From Pseudomonadota bacterium (GTDB lineage: Bacteria > Desulfobacterota > Desulfarculia > Desulfarculales > Desulfarculaceae): a DNA stretch of 64,000 nucleotides. Below the pieces are notes generated by a model that did not search any database, was not told the DNA's origin, and saw only the letters and a list, made by a program, of their open reading frames with translations. The stretch spans positions 124,001 through 188,000 of the forward strand of contig JAHIND010000008.1 in NCBI GenBank assembly GCA_018896025.1, in the 5' to 3' direction. The translations under genes and the position numbers were made by a program. The first letter of the stretch is position 1; each line of letters begins with the position of its first letter. This document shows, piece by piece, positions 41,927 to 50,814 of this stretch.

Positions 41927-44923
41927 ATGCGTTGCCCTCGGGCGCTGAAAAATTGGAGGCCGCGCCTCCCCTGCACCGGAATGGGCCTGGCCGCCATCGT
42001 GGCCCTGGGCCTGGGCCTGCGCCTGTGGGGGTTGGATTGGCCCCACGGCCTGCATCCGGACGAATGGGCCGCGGACATCATCGCCTCCTTTGCCCAGGGC
42101 CATTGGTACTATCCCCACCCGGTGATCTGGCATCAGGTCTTCTACCTGGTGGCGGGCTTCACCTACATCCCGGTGCAGATGCTCCTGGGCAAGCTCATGG
42201 TCCTGCTGGGCCCGGCCTATGTTCAGGTGCCGGTGATCTCCTATCTCTTCTGGGGACGCCTGTGGGTGGCCCTTCTGGGGGCGGCCAACGTCTGGGCCCT
42301 GTACGCCCTGGTGCGGGCCCTGGGGCTCAGCCGGGCCGCCGGGTTGACCGCGGCCTTGCTTTTGGCGGTGAACCCCCTGCTGGTGGTTCACAGTCACTAC
42401 CTCACCGTGGACGCGCCCCTGGCCCTGTCCGTGACCCTGGCCCTGTGGGCCGGGGTGCGCCTGTACCAAGACCCCAAATGGTGGCGCTACCTGGTGGCCG
42501 GGCTGGCCTTTGGCCTCACCCTGACCACCAAGGCCAACGGCGGGGTGATTCTCTTCGCCTTTGTCACCGCCCATCTGATCACGGTGTGGGAGCGCAGGCC
42601 GCCCTGGGGGCGCTGGCTGCTGGCCCAACCGGCGGTGTTCGTCCTGGGCGGGGTGCTGGGCATGATCACCGGCTACCCCGGCTTTTTGCTGGCCAAGGAC
42701 AATCCCCTGTTCAAGTACGCCGAGCAGGTGCACAACTTCACCCGGCCCCACTTCGCCGAGCACATCTCCTTCTGGAACAGCCCCCTGGGCGACCGCCTGG
42801 TGTGGTCGGCCCACACCATCGGCGACGCCATCGGTTGGGAGCTGGTGGTGCTGTTCGCCCTGGGCCTGGCCCTGGCCATCTGGCGGCGCTACCGCGCGGT
42901 GTGGGTGGTGGCCGCCTATCCTCTGTTCTATTACTTCCCCTATCTTTTCCTCTCCCACCGTTTGGCCGAGCGGGACCTGACCAGCATCGTGCCGCCGATG
43001 ATCTGCCTGGCCATGCTGCCCCTGGCCTGGGCGGTGGGGCGCATGCCCCGCTGGGGCAAACCCGCCCTGTGGGCCGTGGCCGCCTTGGCCCTGATGATCG
43101 TACCCCTGGGCCGCTCCATGGCCGGGGCCTATCTCTTTTGGCAGGAGGAGACCAGGGTGTCGGCCACCCGCTGGGCCGGGGCCGACCTGCCGCCGAGCGC
43201 TCACCTGTACCAGGGCAGCTACGGCACCCCCAAGGTGCCCCTGGCCACTGAGTTCTATCACTCGCAAGACCCGGCCAAGTACCAGGGCGAGGACAACTTC
43301 GTGCTGGTGTCTTCCACCGACGCGGATCGCTATTTCTTTCAGTGGGACAAGATTCCCCGCAATTCCATGGGCCGCCTGCTGGACAATTTCGGCAAGTGGC
43401 AGCTCATCAAGGAGTTCGACCTGGGCTACCACACCGCCCAGGACAAGCTGCCGGGGCGCTTCAAGTACCCGGTGTTCGTGGACCCCTATCTGCGCTTCTA
43501 CGCCGCCCGGCCCAACCTGCCCCAGACCCAGAGCCTGGGCCTGGAGCGGCCGCCGTCCTTCGCCCCCGCGCCCTACGCCGTGGTCTACACCAACCACCGG
43601 GCCTACAGCGGCGACGGGGCAACGGCCCTGGTGAACGGCCCGGCCCGGGCGGTGCGGGTGTTGCGCCCACCCCGGGAGCTTTTGGCGGTGCAGGTGGAGT
43701 TGGTGAACCTGGGCAAGAAGGCGGTGGATATAAAGCTGGTGCAGGGCCTGCACCGGCGGCGCCTGCGCCTGGAGCCCGGCCAGAGCGAGAGCTTCATCCG
43801 CCAGCCGCAGAACTGGCCCCTCACGGTGGATCGGGTCTATCCCTTCACCCTGTGGGTGGAGAGCCCCGGCCGGGTGTTCATGCGCCTGACCAGCGACCCT
43901 CTGCTGCTGGGCTTGCGCTGCCTTGATCTGAAGCGCTGGGAGCTGGCCGGGCGTCTGCTGGCCCAGGCCCAGGCCGCGCGGCCCACGGCCCTTTTGCCCC
44001 GGGCCCTGGGCGCGGCGGCCCTGCTGGAGCAGGGGAGGGTGCAGCCCGCCGCGCCGCTGTTGGCCGGCCAGTCCCAGGCCCTGGAACGCCTGGCCGCCCT
44101 GGTCTTGGGCTCGGCCCCGCCGGACAAGCGGCTGGTCAACTTGGCCGCCTGGGCCGGGCTCTACCCCGACCTCTTGGCCAACTCCCTGATACGGCGTTAT
44201 GTGCCCAGCGAGTACGAGCAGGGGCCGGAGCGGGAGACCAAACAGGAGTATCCCTCCTTTGATTTCCAGGCCTGGGCCGCCAAAGGCAGCCAAGGCCACC
44301 GGGAGTTGCTGCGCCTCAAGGAGCCGCTGCCCTCCTGGCCCCTGCGGGTGCGTCTCAGTCTTAGCCGCCGCAATGTCTCCTATGCGCCCGACCAGCCCCT
44401 GGCCGTGCTTACGGCCGTGGCCCAGGGACCCACGGGCAAGGACCTCACGGTGCGCAAGGAGCTAAGTCCAGGGGACATGGGCGAGGGCACCAGGCGGCGG
44501 ACCCTGGAGCTGGAGTTGCCCGCCGCCGCCTCCAACCAGCGCTGGAGCTTCGAGCTGCGCTCCCTGGCCGGGTCTACCGTGCATCTGGACGGAGTGGAGG
44601 CCCAGGTGGAGGTTCGGCCCCAACTGGCGCGCCTGGCCCGCTGGGCCTTCTGGGCCCAGGGCGAGCTGATGCGCCGCCAGGGAAGGCCCGCCCCGGCGGC
44701 GGCCATGCTGGCCTGGGTGGAGCGCCTTGACCCCGATTTCGGCCCCGGCCTCATAAGCCAGGTGCAGGCCCTGGAAGCCAGCGGCCAGCCCGAGGCGGCC
44801 GAGCGGCGTCTGGCCAAGGCCCTGGCCGATCTGCCCCAGGGGGGCGAACTTAGGGCCTGGGCGGGGGCCGAGCTGAAAAAGTTAGAGGCCAAGGGGGCTT
44901 CCGCGCCGTCCAACCTGCGTTAG
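41927..44923 (+). CDS. Giant GT-C membrane glycosyltransferase with TPR-like and beta domains
   Basis: A 998-residue protein from ATG 41927 with AAAGGA eight bases upstream (ATG 41903 is an alternative without a binding site). The first loop has HPDEWAADII near residue 45, the Asp-Glu pair of GT39-type enzymes, and PLLVVHSHYLTVDAPLAL later. Membrane segments reach residue 410. The C-terminal 550 residues are soluble with TPR-like helices (ELAGRLLAQAQAARPTALL, QPEAAERRLAKALADL) and a beta domain. It is a paralogue of 384-3752, which lacks the Asp-Glu pair. It should transfer a polyprenyl-linked sugar in the periplasm. Confidence 0.85.
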   Translation: MRCPRALKNWRPRLPCTGMGLAAIVALGLGLRLWGLDWPHGLHPDEWAADIIASFAQGHWYYPHPVIWHQVFYLVAGFTYIPVQMLLGKLMVLLGPAYVQVPVISYLFWGRLWVALLGAANVWALYALVRALGLSRAAGLTAALLLAVNPLLVVHSHYLTVDAPLALSVTLALWAGVRLYQDPKWWRYLVAGLAFGLTLTTKANGGVILFAFVTAHLITVWERRPPWGRWLLAQPAVFVLGGVLGMITGYPGFLLAKDNPLFKYAEQVHNFTRPHFAEHISFWNSPLGDRLVWSAHTIGDAIGWELVVLFALGLALAIWRRYRAVWVVAAYPLFYYFPYLFLSHRLAERDLTSIVPPMICLAMLPLAWAVGRMPRWGKPALWAVAALALMIVPLGRSMAGAYLFWQEETRVSATRWAGADLPPSAHLYQGSYGTPKVPLATEFYHSQDPAKYQGEDNFVLVSSTDADRYFFQWDKIPRNSMGRLLDNFGKWQLIKEFDLGYHTAQDKLPGRFKYPVFVDPYLRFYAARPNLPQTQSLGLERPPSFAPAPYAVVYTNHRAYSGDGATALVNGPARAVRVLRPPRELLAVQVELVNLGKKAVDIKLVQGLHRRRLRLEPGQSESFIRQPQNWPLTVDRVYPFTLWVESPGRVFMRLTSDPLLLGLRCLDLKRWELAGRLLAQAQAARPTALLPRALGAAALLEQGRVQPAAPLLAGQSQALERLAALVLGSAPPDKRLVNLAAWAGLYPDLLANSLIRRYVPSEYEQGPERETKQEYPSFDFQAWAAKGSQGHRELLRLKEPLPSWPLRVRLSLSRRNVSYAPDQPLAVLTAVAQGPTGKDLTVRKELSPGDMGEGTRRRTLELELPAAASNQRWSFELRSLAGSTVHLDGVEAQVEVRPQLARLARWAFWAQGELMRRQGRPAPAAAMLAWVERLDPDFGPGLISQVQALEASGQPEAAERRLAKALADLPQGGELRAWAGAELKKLEAKGASAPSNLR

Positions 44924-44953
44924 CTCCGCTGCGTCCCCCGGCCAGGGGCCGCA

Positions 44954-44982
44954 TTGCCAACGCCCCGCCAACTCTATATAAT
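44954..44982 (+). promoter_or_regulatory. Strong sigma-70 promoter giving a probably leaderless mRNA
   Basis: TTGCCA (44954-44959), an exact 17-base spacer and a perfect TATAAT (44977-44982). Only eight bases separate the -10 box from the ATG at 44991, so the expected transcription start falls on or next to the start codon. There is no room for a ribosome binding site, and none is seen. Confidence 0.7.
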
Positions 44983-44990
44983 CCCGAGTC

Positions 44991-46577
44991 ATGCAACGCG
45001 AGATCAACAGCTTGGGCCGGGAGTCCTGGGACTTGGTGATAGTGGGCGGCGGCATCTACGGCGCGGCGGCCCTTTGGGAAGCCTCCCGCCGGGGGCTACG
45101 GGCGGTTCTTTTGGAGGCCGATGACTTCGGCGCGGCCACCAGCGCCAACAGCCTCAAGGTGATCCACGGCGGGTTCCGCTATTTGCAGTCCATGGACCTG
45201 GCCCGGGTGCGCCTGTCGGCCGCCGAGTTGGTGGGGCTGATGCTTATCGCCCCCCACCTGGTGAGCCCCTTGCCCTGCCTGGTGCCCACCAAGGGCCTGG
45301 GCAAGCAGGGGCGCCCTGCCTTCGCCGTGGCCCTGGCCATATACAACTACCTTACCGGACACGAAAAACTGCGCGGCAGGCTGGTGAGCAAGGCCGAGGT
45401 TGCCAGCCGCTTCCCCCTGTGCCCCCCGCCCGGCCTGAGCGGCGGGGTGCTCTGGCACGACGGTTTGGTGCACGACTCCGAGCGCCTCACTCTGGGCTAT
45501 GTGCTGGGGGCCGGGGAGCGCGGCGGCCAGGCGTCCAACTACGTTAGGGCCGTGGGCCTGATCGAGGAAAATGGCCGCGCCGCCGGGGTGAGGGCCGTGG
45601 ACCAGGTCAGTGGACAGGAGTTGGAGGTGCGGGGCAAGGTGGTGCTGGTCACCGCCGGACCCTGGGCCATGGAGCTGGCGGGCCGGGCCGACCAACCCCC
45701 GGCCTTGGCCTCGGCCCTGAACCTGGTGGTGCGCCGCTCCTGGAGCGATGCCGCCGTGGGTCTGCGCTCTCTGACCAGCCGGGCGGACGATCCGGTGTGC
45801 GGGGGACGCCGCTTCATGTTCATGGTGCCCTGGCACGGCCATACCATTCTGGGCACGTCCTACCGGCTTTGGCCCAGCCAGGCCAAACCGGCCGGGCCTT
45901 CCCGCCAGGAGCTTCTGGCCCTGCTGGAAGAGTTCAACGCGGCCTGCCCCGAGTTGGAGCTGACCCCCGGCGACATCTCCTATTTTCACTGGGGGCGGGT
46001 GCCCCTGGAGGTGCCGGGCAAGGCCCCGGTGGGAGGCGGCCTGGCCAGCAAGCGCCGCCTGTTGGAGCGCCCCGGGCTGGTCACAGTGAGCGGGGCCAAG
46101 TACACCACGGCCAGGGCGGTGGCCTCCGAGGCGGTGGCTAGGGCCTGCGTCCAACTGGGCCAGGAGGCCCCGGAATTGCCCTTGACCCCGCTGTGGGGCG
46201 GCGAGGAGCGGCAGGCGGAACTGCCCGCCGGGCTCGGCCCCGACGCCGCGGCCCACCTGAAGGCCCAGTACGGCAGCCGGGCCGGGGAGGTGGCGGCCAT
46301 GGCGGACGGCGACGCGGCCCTGCTGGAGCCCCTGGCCTCGGACACACCGGTGCTGGGCTGCGAGGTGGTGCAGGCTCTGGAGGCGGAGATGGCCCAGCAT
46401 TTGGCCGACGTGAGCCTGCGGCGCACCGTCTTGGGCAAGATGGGCCGCCCTTCTGACCAGGCGTTAGCTGCCGCCGTGAAGATCATGGCCGACCGACTGG
46501 GCTGGGACCAAGCTCGCCAGGAGGCGGAACTGGCTCAGGCCCTGGCGCCCTACGAGATTTTGGAGACCCTGGCATGA
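44991..46577 (+). CDS. GlpD/GlpA-like FAD-dependent glycerol-3-phosphate dehydrogenase
   Basis: A 528-residue flavoprotein. DLVIVGGGIYGAAALWEAS is the FAD-binding motif, ANSLKVIHGGFRYLQ corresponds to the GlpD signature, and FMVPWHGHTILGTSYR is the substrate-domain segment. GlpD enzymes oxidise sn-glycerol 3-phosphate to dihydroxyacetone phosphate and pass electrons to quinone. The usual SRSTK sequence before the HGG motif is SANSLK here, and the gene opens a glycan operon, so a different hydroxy-acid or sugar substrate is possible. The start codon sits eight bases after a perfect -10 box. The next gene overlaps by four bases. Confidence 0.85.
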   Translation: MQREINSLGRESWDLVIVGGGIYGAAALWEASRRGLRAVLLEADDFGAATSANSLKVIHGGFRYLQSMDLARVRLSAAELVGLMLIAPHLVSPLPCLVPTKGLGKQGRPAFAVALAIYNYLTGHEKLRGRLVSKAEVASRFPLCPPPGLSGGVLWHDGLVHDSERLTLGYVLGAGERGGQASNYVRAVGLIEENGRAAGVRAVDQVSGQELEVRGKVVLVTAGPWAMELAGRADQPPALASALNLVVRRSWSDAAVGLRSLTSRADDPVCGGRRFMFMVPWHGHTILGTSYRLWPSQAKPAGPSRQELLALLEEFNAACPELELTPGDISYFHWGRVPLEVPGKAPVGGGLASKRRLLERPGLVTVSGAKYTTARAVASEAVARACVQLGQEAPELPLTPLWGGEERQAELPAGLGPDAAAHLKAQYGSRAGEVAAMADGDAALLEPLASDTPVLGCEVVQALEAEMAQHLADVSLRRTVLGKMGRPSDQALAAAVKIMADRLGWDQARQEAELAQALAPYEILETLA

Positions 46578-47305
46578 GCCCCGTGCGCCGCGAAGACTGC
46601 GACCTGGTCACCGCCAGCGAGGAATACGCCCAGCGCTTCGCCGGGGAGGTGGGGGCCTATTTCCTTGAGGTGCAGACCGAGCGCACCCTGGAGCTGATCG
46701 CCAACTGGCCCGGAGCCAAGATTCTGGACGTAGGCGGGGGCCACGCCCAACTGGCCGGGCCTCTGATCCAGGCGGGCTATGAGGTCACCGTGGCGGGCAG
46801 CAGCCAGGCCTGCGCCCAGCGCCTGGAGCGCCTGCTGACGCCCGGCTCCTACGAGTTTCAGGCGGTGGACCTCATGAATATGCCCTGGCCGGAAAAAAGT
46901 TTCGACCTGGTGCTGAGCTTTCGCATGCTCACCCACGTGGCCGACCCCACGGGCTACGCGGCCCAGCTCTGCCGCCTGGCTCGGGGAGCGGTGGTGGTGG
47001 ACTACCCGGCCAAGCAGAGCTTCAACCTGGTGGCCGACTCGTTGTTCAAGGCCAAGCAGTCCCTGGACGACAACCAGCACACCCGGCCCTTTGTGAGCTT
47101 CTGGGACAAGGAAGTGGACGCGCTGTTCGCGGAGCAGGGCTTCGGCAATCCCACCCGGCGGCGGCAGCACTTCTGGCCCATGGCCCTGCACCGGGCGGTC
47201 AAGTCGGGCGGTTTCACCAAGGCGGCCGAGGGCCTGGCCCGGGGCCTGGGGCTCACCGCCCTGTTGGGTTCGCCGGTGATCCTTCGGATGGAGCGCCTGG
47301 CATGA
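46574..47305 (+). CDS. Class I SAM-dependent methyltransferase
   Basis: A 243-residue methyltransferase of the Methyltransf_11 type. Motif I is AKILDVGGGHAQLAGPL near residue 50; the acidic and aromatic motif IV region is KSFDLVLSFRMLTHVADP. It overlaps both neighbours by four bases (ATGA) and lies in a glycan operon, so the substrate is probably a sugar or lipid-linked intermediate, but O-, N- and C-methylation cannot be told apart. GGAG lies eight bases before the ATG. Confidence 0.85.
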   Translation: MSPVRREDCDLVTASEEYAQRFAGEVGAYFLEVQTERTLELIANWPGAKILDVGGGHAQLAGPLIQAGYEVTVAGSSQACAQRLERLLTPGSYEFQAVDLMNMPWPEKSFDLVLSFRMLTHVADPTGYAAQLCRLARGAVVVDYPAKQSFNLVADSLFKAKQSLDDNQHTRPFVSFWDKEVDALFAEQGFGNPTRRRQHFWPMALHRAVKSGGFTKAAEGLARGLGLTALLGSPVILRMERLA

Positions 47306-48468
47306 GGATTCTCCTTCTGGCGCCCCATCCGTTCTTTCAGGAGCGGGGAACCCCCATCGCGGTGCGCCTGCTGGCCTCGGAGCTGGCCGAGCAGGGCCAC
47401 GGGGTTCAGATGCTCTGCTACCACGAGGGCAGCGAGGTGGAGATTCCGGGGGTGGTCATCCACCGCATCGCCCCGCCTTCCTGGGTGCGGGGGGTGCCGC
47501 CGGGACCATCCTGGCAAAAGCTCATCTGCGACGCCTACATGTGGCCCGCGGCCAAGCGCCTGGCCGCCAGCGGCGGCTTCGATCTGGTGCACGCGGTGGA
47601 GGAGGCGGCTTTCATGGCCCGCCGCCTGAAGAAGCTTTACGGCCTGCCTTACATTTACGACATGGACTCGTGCATGTCCGCCCAGATCGCCGACAAGTTC
47701 CCCCTGGCCCGGCCCCTGGCCAAGCTGTGGGAGCGCTGGGAGGCGGGCGCGGTGCGCGGCAGCGCCGGGGTGGTGGCGGTGTGCCAGTCCCTGGTGAGTG
47801 TGGCCCAGGGCTACGACGCCATGGTGCCGGTGTGCCGCCTGGAAGACGTCAGCCTGCTGCAAGAGCCGGCCCAGACCCCCGAGGAGCGCCTGGACCTGGA
47901 CGGCCCGGTGATTATGTACGTGGGCAACCTGGAGTCCTACCAGGGCATCGACCTGCTGCTGGAGGCTTTCGCCCTCGCCGCGCTCAAGCACCCTCAGGCG
48001 CATCTGGTGGTGATCGGGGGCAGCGGCAAGGACGTGGCCAAATACCGAGGTCAGTCCCAGGCCATGGGCCTGGAAGGAACCGCCCACTTCCTGGGGCCGC
48101 GCCCTCCGGCCCATCTGGGGCACTTCCTGGAGCAGGCCGATATTTTGGTGAGTCCGCGCACCCAGGGCGAGAACACCCCCATGAAGATTTACTCCTATCT
48201 GGACTCGGGACGCCCCCTGGTGGCCACCCGCTTGCCCACCCACACCCAGGTCTTGGACGACGGCATCAGCCTGTTAGTGGAGCCCAATGCCGGGGATTTG
48301 GCCCGTGGCCTGAACGAGCTTTTGGACCATCCCGAACAGGGCCGGGCCTTGGCTGCCGCCGCCCGGGAGCGCATGGCCAGCCACTACAGCCTGGAAGCCT
48401 ACCGCCACAAGCTGCACGGCTTTTATGAGAGCCTGGAAAGCGCCTTGGAGCGGGGAGGGCGGCCATGA
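47302..48468 (+). CDS. Family 4 glycosyltransferase
   Basis: A 388-residue GT-B fold enzyme. The N-terminus MRILLLAPHPFFQERGTPIA has the glycine-containing acceptor loop, the C-terminal domain has VIMYVGNLESYQGIDLLLEA, then PRTQGENTPMKIYSYLDSGRP, the GT4 donor-binding region with the E-x7-E-like acidic position changed. It retains the anomeric configuration of a nucleotide-sugar donor and works on the cytoplasmic face. It overlaps both neighbours by four bases within the operon 44991-54081. Confidence 0.88.
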   Translation: MRILLLAPHPFFQERGTPIAVRLLASELAEQGHGVQMLCYHEGSEVEIPGVVIHRIAPPSWVRGVPPGPSWQKLICDAYMWPAAKRLAASGGFDLVHAVEEAAFMARRLKKLYGLPYIYDMDSCMSAQIADKFPLARPLAKLWERWEAGAVRGSAGVVAVCQSLVSVAQGYDAMVPVCRLEDVSLLQEPAQTPEERLDLDGPVIMYVGNLESYQGIDLLLEAFALAALKHPQAHLVVIGGSGKDVAKYRGQSQAMGLEGTAHFLGPRPPAHLGHFLEQADILVSPRTQGENTPMKIYSYLDSGRPLVATRLPTHTQVLDDGISLLVEPNAGDLARGLNELLDHPEQGRALAAAARERMASHYSLEAYRHKLHGFYESLESALERGGRP

Positions 48469-49259
48469 GCCACGGGCAAGGGTCTTGGGCCATGGAGCTT
48501 TTCAAGCGCTCGGTGCTCAAACAGCAGAAGTTCAGCAATATAAAGGCCATGTTGGGCGACACCACCGGCCAACGCTGCCTGGACATCGGGGCGGACAACG
48601 GGGTGGTGAGTCTCTTGCTGCGCCAAAACGGCGGTGACTGGGCCAGCGCGGACCTGGCCCCCGAGGCGGTGGCCAGCATCCGTTCCCTGGTGGGCGGCCA
48701 AGTGGAGCAGATCGACGGCGGGCCCTCCCCCTTCGCGGACAACGAGTTCGACACCGTGGTGGTGGTGGACTTCCTGGAGCACATCTCTGGCGACCAGGCC
48801 TTTGTGGCCGAGCTGGCCCGCATCCTAAAACCCGGCGGACGGCTCATCGTCAACGTGCCCCGGGAGCCACGCTGGTCCCTGGTGTGGCCATTGCGCCACG
48901 CCATCGGCCTCACCGACCAGTGGCACGGCCATCTCAGGCCCGGCTACCGCCGGGACTCTCTTGCCGCCCTGCTGGAGACTCACTTCGAGGTCACGGCGGC
49001 CAGGACCTATTGCAAAACTTTCTCCGAGCTGTTGGACACGGCGCTCAATTTTGGGTATGTGATCAAACAACGCCGCAAGGGGGACCAAACCTCCACGGCC
49101 AAGGGGACGGTGGTCACCCAGGCCGACTGGAGCGGCGGCGGCTCGGGAGCCATGAAGGCCCTTTACCCGGCCATGCGGGCCTGGGTGGGTTTGGATGTAC
49201 TTTTGCCCTTTTTCAAGGGGTACAGATTGATAGTTCAGGCGAGGCGCAGGAGTAATTAA
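48465..49259 (+). CDS. Class I SAM-dependent methyltransferase
   Basis: A 264-residue methyltransferase. Motif I is RCLDIGADNGVVSLLL near residue 45, motif IV is EFDTVVVVDFLEHI, and ILKPGGRLIVNVPRE is the conserved strand after it. GGGAGG lies a few bases before the ATG, which overlaps the upstream stop. A C-terminal hydrophobic patch (VLLPFFKGYRLIVQA) suggests membrane contact. Substrate unknown; glycan or lipid is likely from context. Confidence 0.85.
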   Translation: MSHGQGSWAMELFKRSVLKQQKFSNIKAMLGDTTGQRCLDIGADNGVVSLLLRQNGGDWASADLAPEAVASIRSLVGGQVEQIDGGPSPFADNEFDTVVVVDFLEHISGDQAFVAELARILKPGGRLIVNVPREPRWSLVWPLRHAIGLTDQWHGHLRPGYRRDSLAALLETHFEVTAARTYCKTFSELLDTALNFGYVIKQRRKGDQTSTAKGTVVTQADWSGGGSGAMKALYPAMRAWVGLDVLLPFFKGYRLIVQARRRSN

Positions 49260-50245
49260 TGAAAATTTTGGTGACCGGCGGCACCGGCTTTACCGGTTCG
49301 GCCCTGGTTAAACGGCTCATATCCCTGGGGCACGAGGTGGTGGCCCTGGACTACAAGGAAGGCCTCATCCCCCAAAACCTGCGGGAGGCCGGGGCCGAGG
49401 TGCACATCGGCTCGGTGACCGACAAAGACCTGGTGGAAAAGGCCATGCAGGGGGTGGAGATAGTCCATCACCTGGCCGCCGCCTTCCGCGAGCTCAACGT
49501 GCCCGAGACCTTTTACGACGAGGTGAACACCGGCGGCACCCGCAACGTCTTCGAGGCGGCAATGCGCCACGGTGTGCGCAAGGTGGTCTACTGCTCTACC
49601 TGCGGGGTGCACGGCAACGTGGACCACCCTCCCGGCGGCGAGGAAGCCCCCATCCAACCGGCGGACTACTACCAGCAGACCAAGTACAACGGCGAGGTGG
49701 TGGCCCAGGAATTCTTCGCCCAGGGCATGAAGACCACCATCCTCCGGCCCGCGGCCATCTACGGCCCCGGCGACCCGGAGCGCTTCTTCATGATCTACCG
49801 CCGGGTTGCTCAGGGGGTGTTCCCCATGTTCGGCTCGGGCAAGACCCTGTACCACCCGCTGTACATCGACAACCTGGTGGACGCCTTCCTCCTGGCCCAG
49901 GAAGAGGACAAGGGGCTGGGGCAGGCCTACCTCATCGCCGACGAGCACTTCTATCCCATCGAGGAGTTGGTCAAGCGGGTGGCCAAAGCCATGGGCCGGG
50001 AAGTGAAGATTCCCCACTACCCGGTGTGGCCCCTGGTGGTGGCCGGGCATGTGTGCGAGAAGCTGTGCAAGCCCTTTGGGATCACCCCGCCCATCTTCCC
50101 CCGTAGGGTGGACTGGTACCGCCAGAACCGGGCCTTCAAGATCGACAAGGCCAAGGCCGAGCTGGGCTACGCCCCTCAGGTGGGCATTGACGAGGGCCTA
50201 AGGAACACCTACCTCTGGTATCAAGAGATGGGCTACCTCAAATGA
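49259..50245 (+). CDS. NAD-dependent epimerase/dehydratase (extended SDR)
   Basis: A 328-residue SDR. The N-terminus KILVTGGTGFTGSALVKRL is the NAD(P) motif, DNLVDAFLLAQ is typical of the 3-beta-HSD/dihydroflavonol-reductase group, and the catalytic YYQQTKYNGE (Tyr and Lys three residues later) is near residue 140. It could reduce or epimerise a nucleotide sugar or a lipid. AGGAG precedes the ATG, and the start shares one base with the preceding stop. Confidence 0.87.
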   Translation: MKILVTGGTGFTGSALVKRLISLGHEVVALDYKEGLIPQNLREAGAEVHIGSVTDKDLVEKAMQGVEIVHHLAAAFRELNVPETFYDEVNTGGTRNVFEAAMRHGVRKVVYCSTCGVHGNVDHPPGGEEAPIQPADYYQQTKYNGEVVAQEFFAQGMKTTILRPAAIYGPGDPERFFMIYRRVAQGVFPMFGSGKTLYHPLYIDNLVDAFLLAQEEDKGLGQAYLIADEHFYPIEELVKRVAKAMGREVKIPHYPVWPLVVAGHVCEKLCKPFGITPPIFPRRVDWYRQNRAFKIDKAKAELGYAPQVGIDEGLRNTYLWYQEMGYLK

Positions 50246-50265
50246 GGCGGGGTTAGGGGCGGCAG

Positions 50266-50814
50266 ATGCCTACTCCCCTGGGCCATGCCCTGGCCGGAGT
50301 GGCCTTCGGCACCGCCGCCTCGGGCGGGCGCACCATCCTGGGCCCGGTGAAGGACCTGATCTTCTTCGCGGGCTTTGGCATGCTGGCCGATCTGGACTTC
50401 CTCCCCGGCCTGGTTCTGGGGGAGGGCGCGGGCTGGCACCGGGGGATCAGCCACTCCATCACCGCCGCGGCGGTGGCCGGGCTCTTGGCCTGGCTCTGGG
50501 CCTGGCGCAAGCCGGGGGGCGGCCGGTTGGCCCTGGGGGCCCTGGCCGCCTACTTGAGCCACATATTGCTGGACTACCTCAACGTGGACACGAGGCCCCC
50601 CTTTGGGATACCCTTGCTCTGGCCTTTTTCCGGGGAGTATATGCTGGCCCATCATGCTATATTTCCTGATGTTAAGCGCCATGCCCTGACCTGGGCCATC
50701 GTGAAGCACGACCTTATAACCATGGCCTGGGAAACCTTGTTGCTGGGGCCGCCCGCGCTGGCGGCCCTGTTCTGGCGGCGAGTAAAGCGACGCCGGAGCG
50801 AAGGACGAAACTAA
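50266..50814 (+). CDS. DUF457/YdjM-type membrane-associated metal-dependent hydrolase
   Basis: A 182-residue membrane protein of the LexA-binding/YdjM (DUF457) family. The diagnostic residues are GHALAGVAFG, ADLDFLPGL, HRGISHSI and SHILLDYLNVDTRPP, which supply the His/Asp metal ligands, between four hydrophobic segments. Family members are predicted hydrolases of phospholipid-type substrates. It lies 20 bases after the SDR gene and directly before a GT2 gene that begins right after its stop. Confidence 0.87.
   Translation: MPTPLGHALAGVAFGTAASGGRTILGPVKDLIFFAGFGMLADLDFLPGLVLGEGAGWHRGISHSITAAAVAGLLAWLWAWRKPGGGRLALGALAAYLSHILLDYLNVDTRPPFGIPLLWPFSGEYMLAHHAIFPDVKRHALTWAIVKHDLITMAWETLLLGPPALAALFWRRVKRRRSEGRN

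Noticed and set aside
41729..44299. 856-codon open frame on the minus strand
   Set aside because: Antisense shadow of the GT-C gene at 41927-44923; low-complexity Gly/Gln/His composition typical of high-GC complementary frames.
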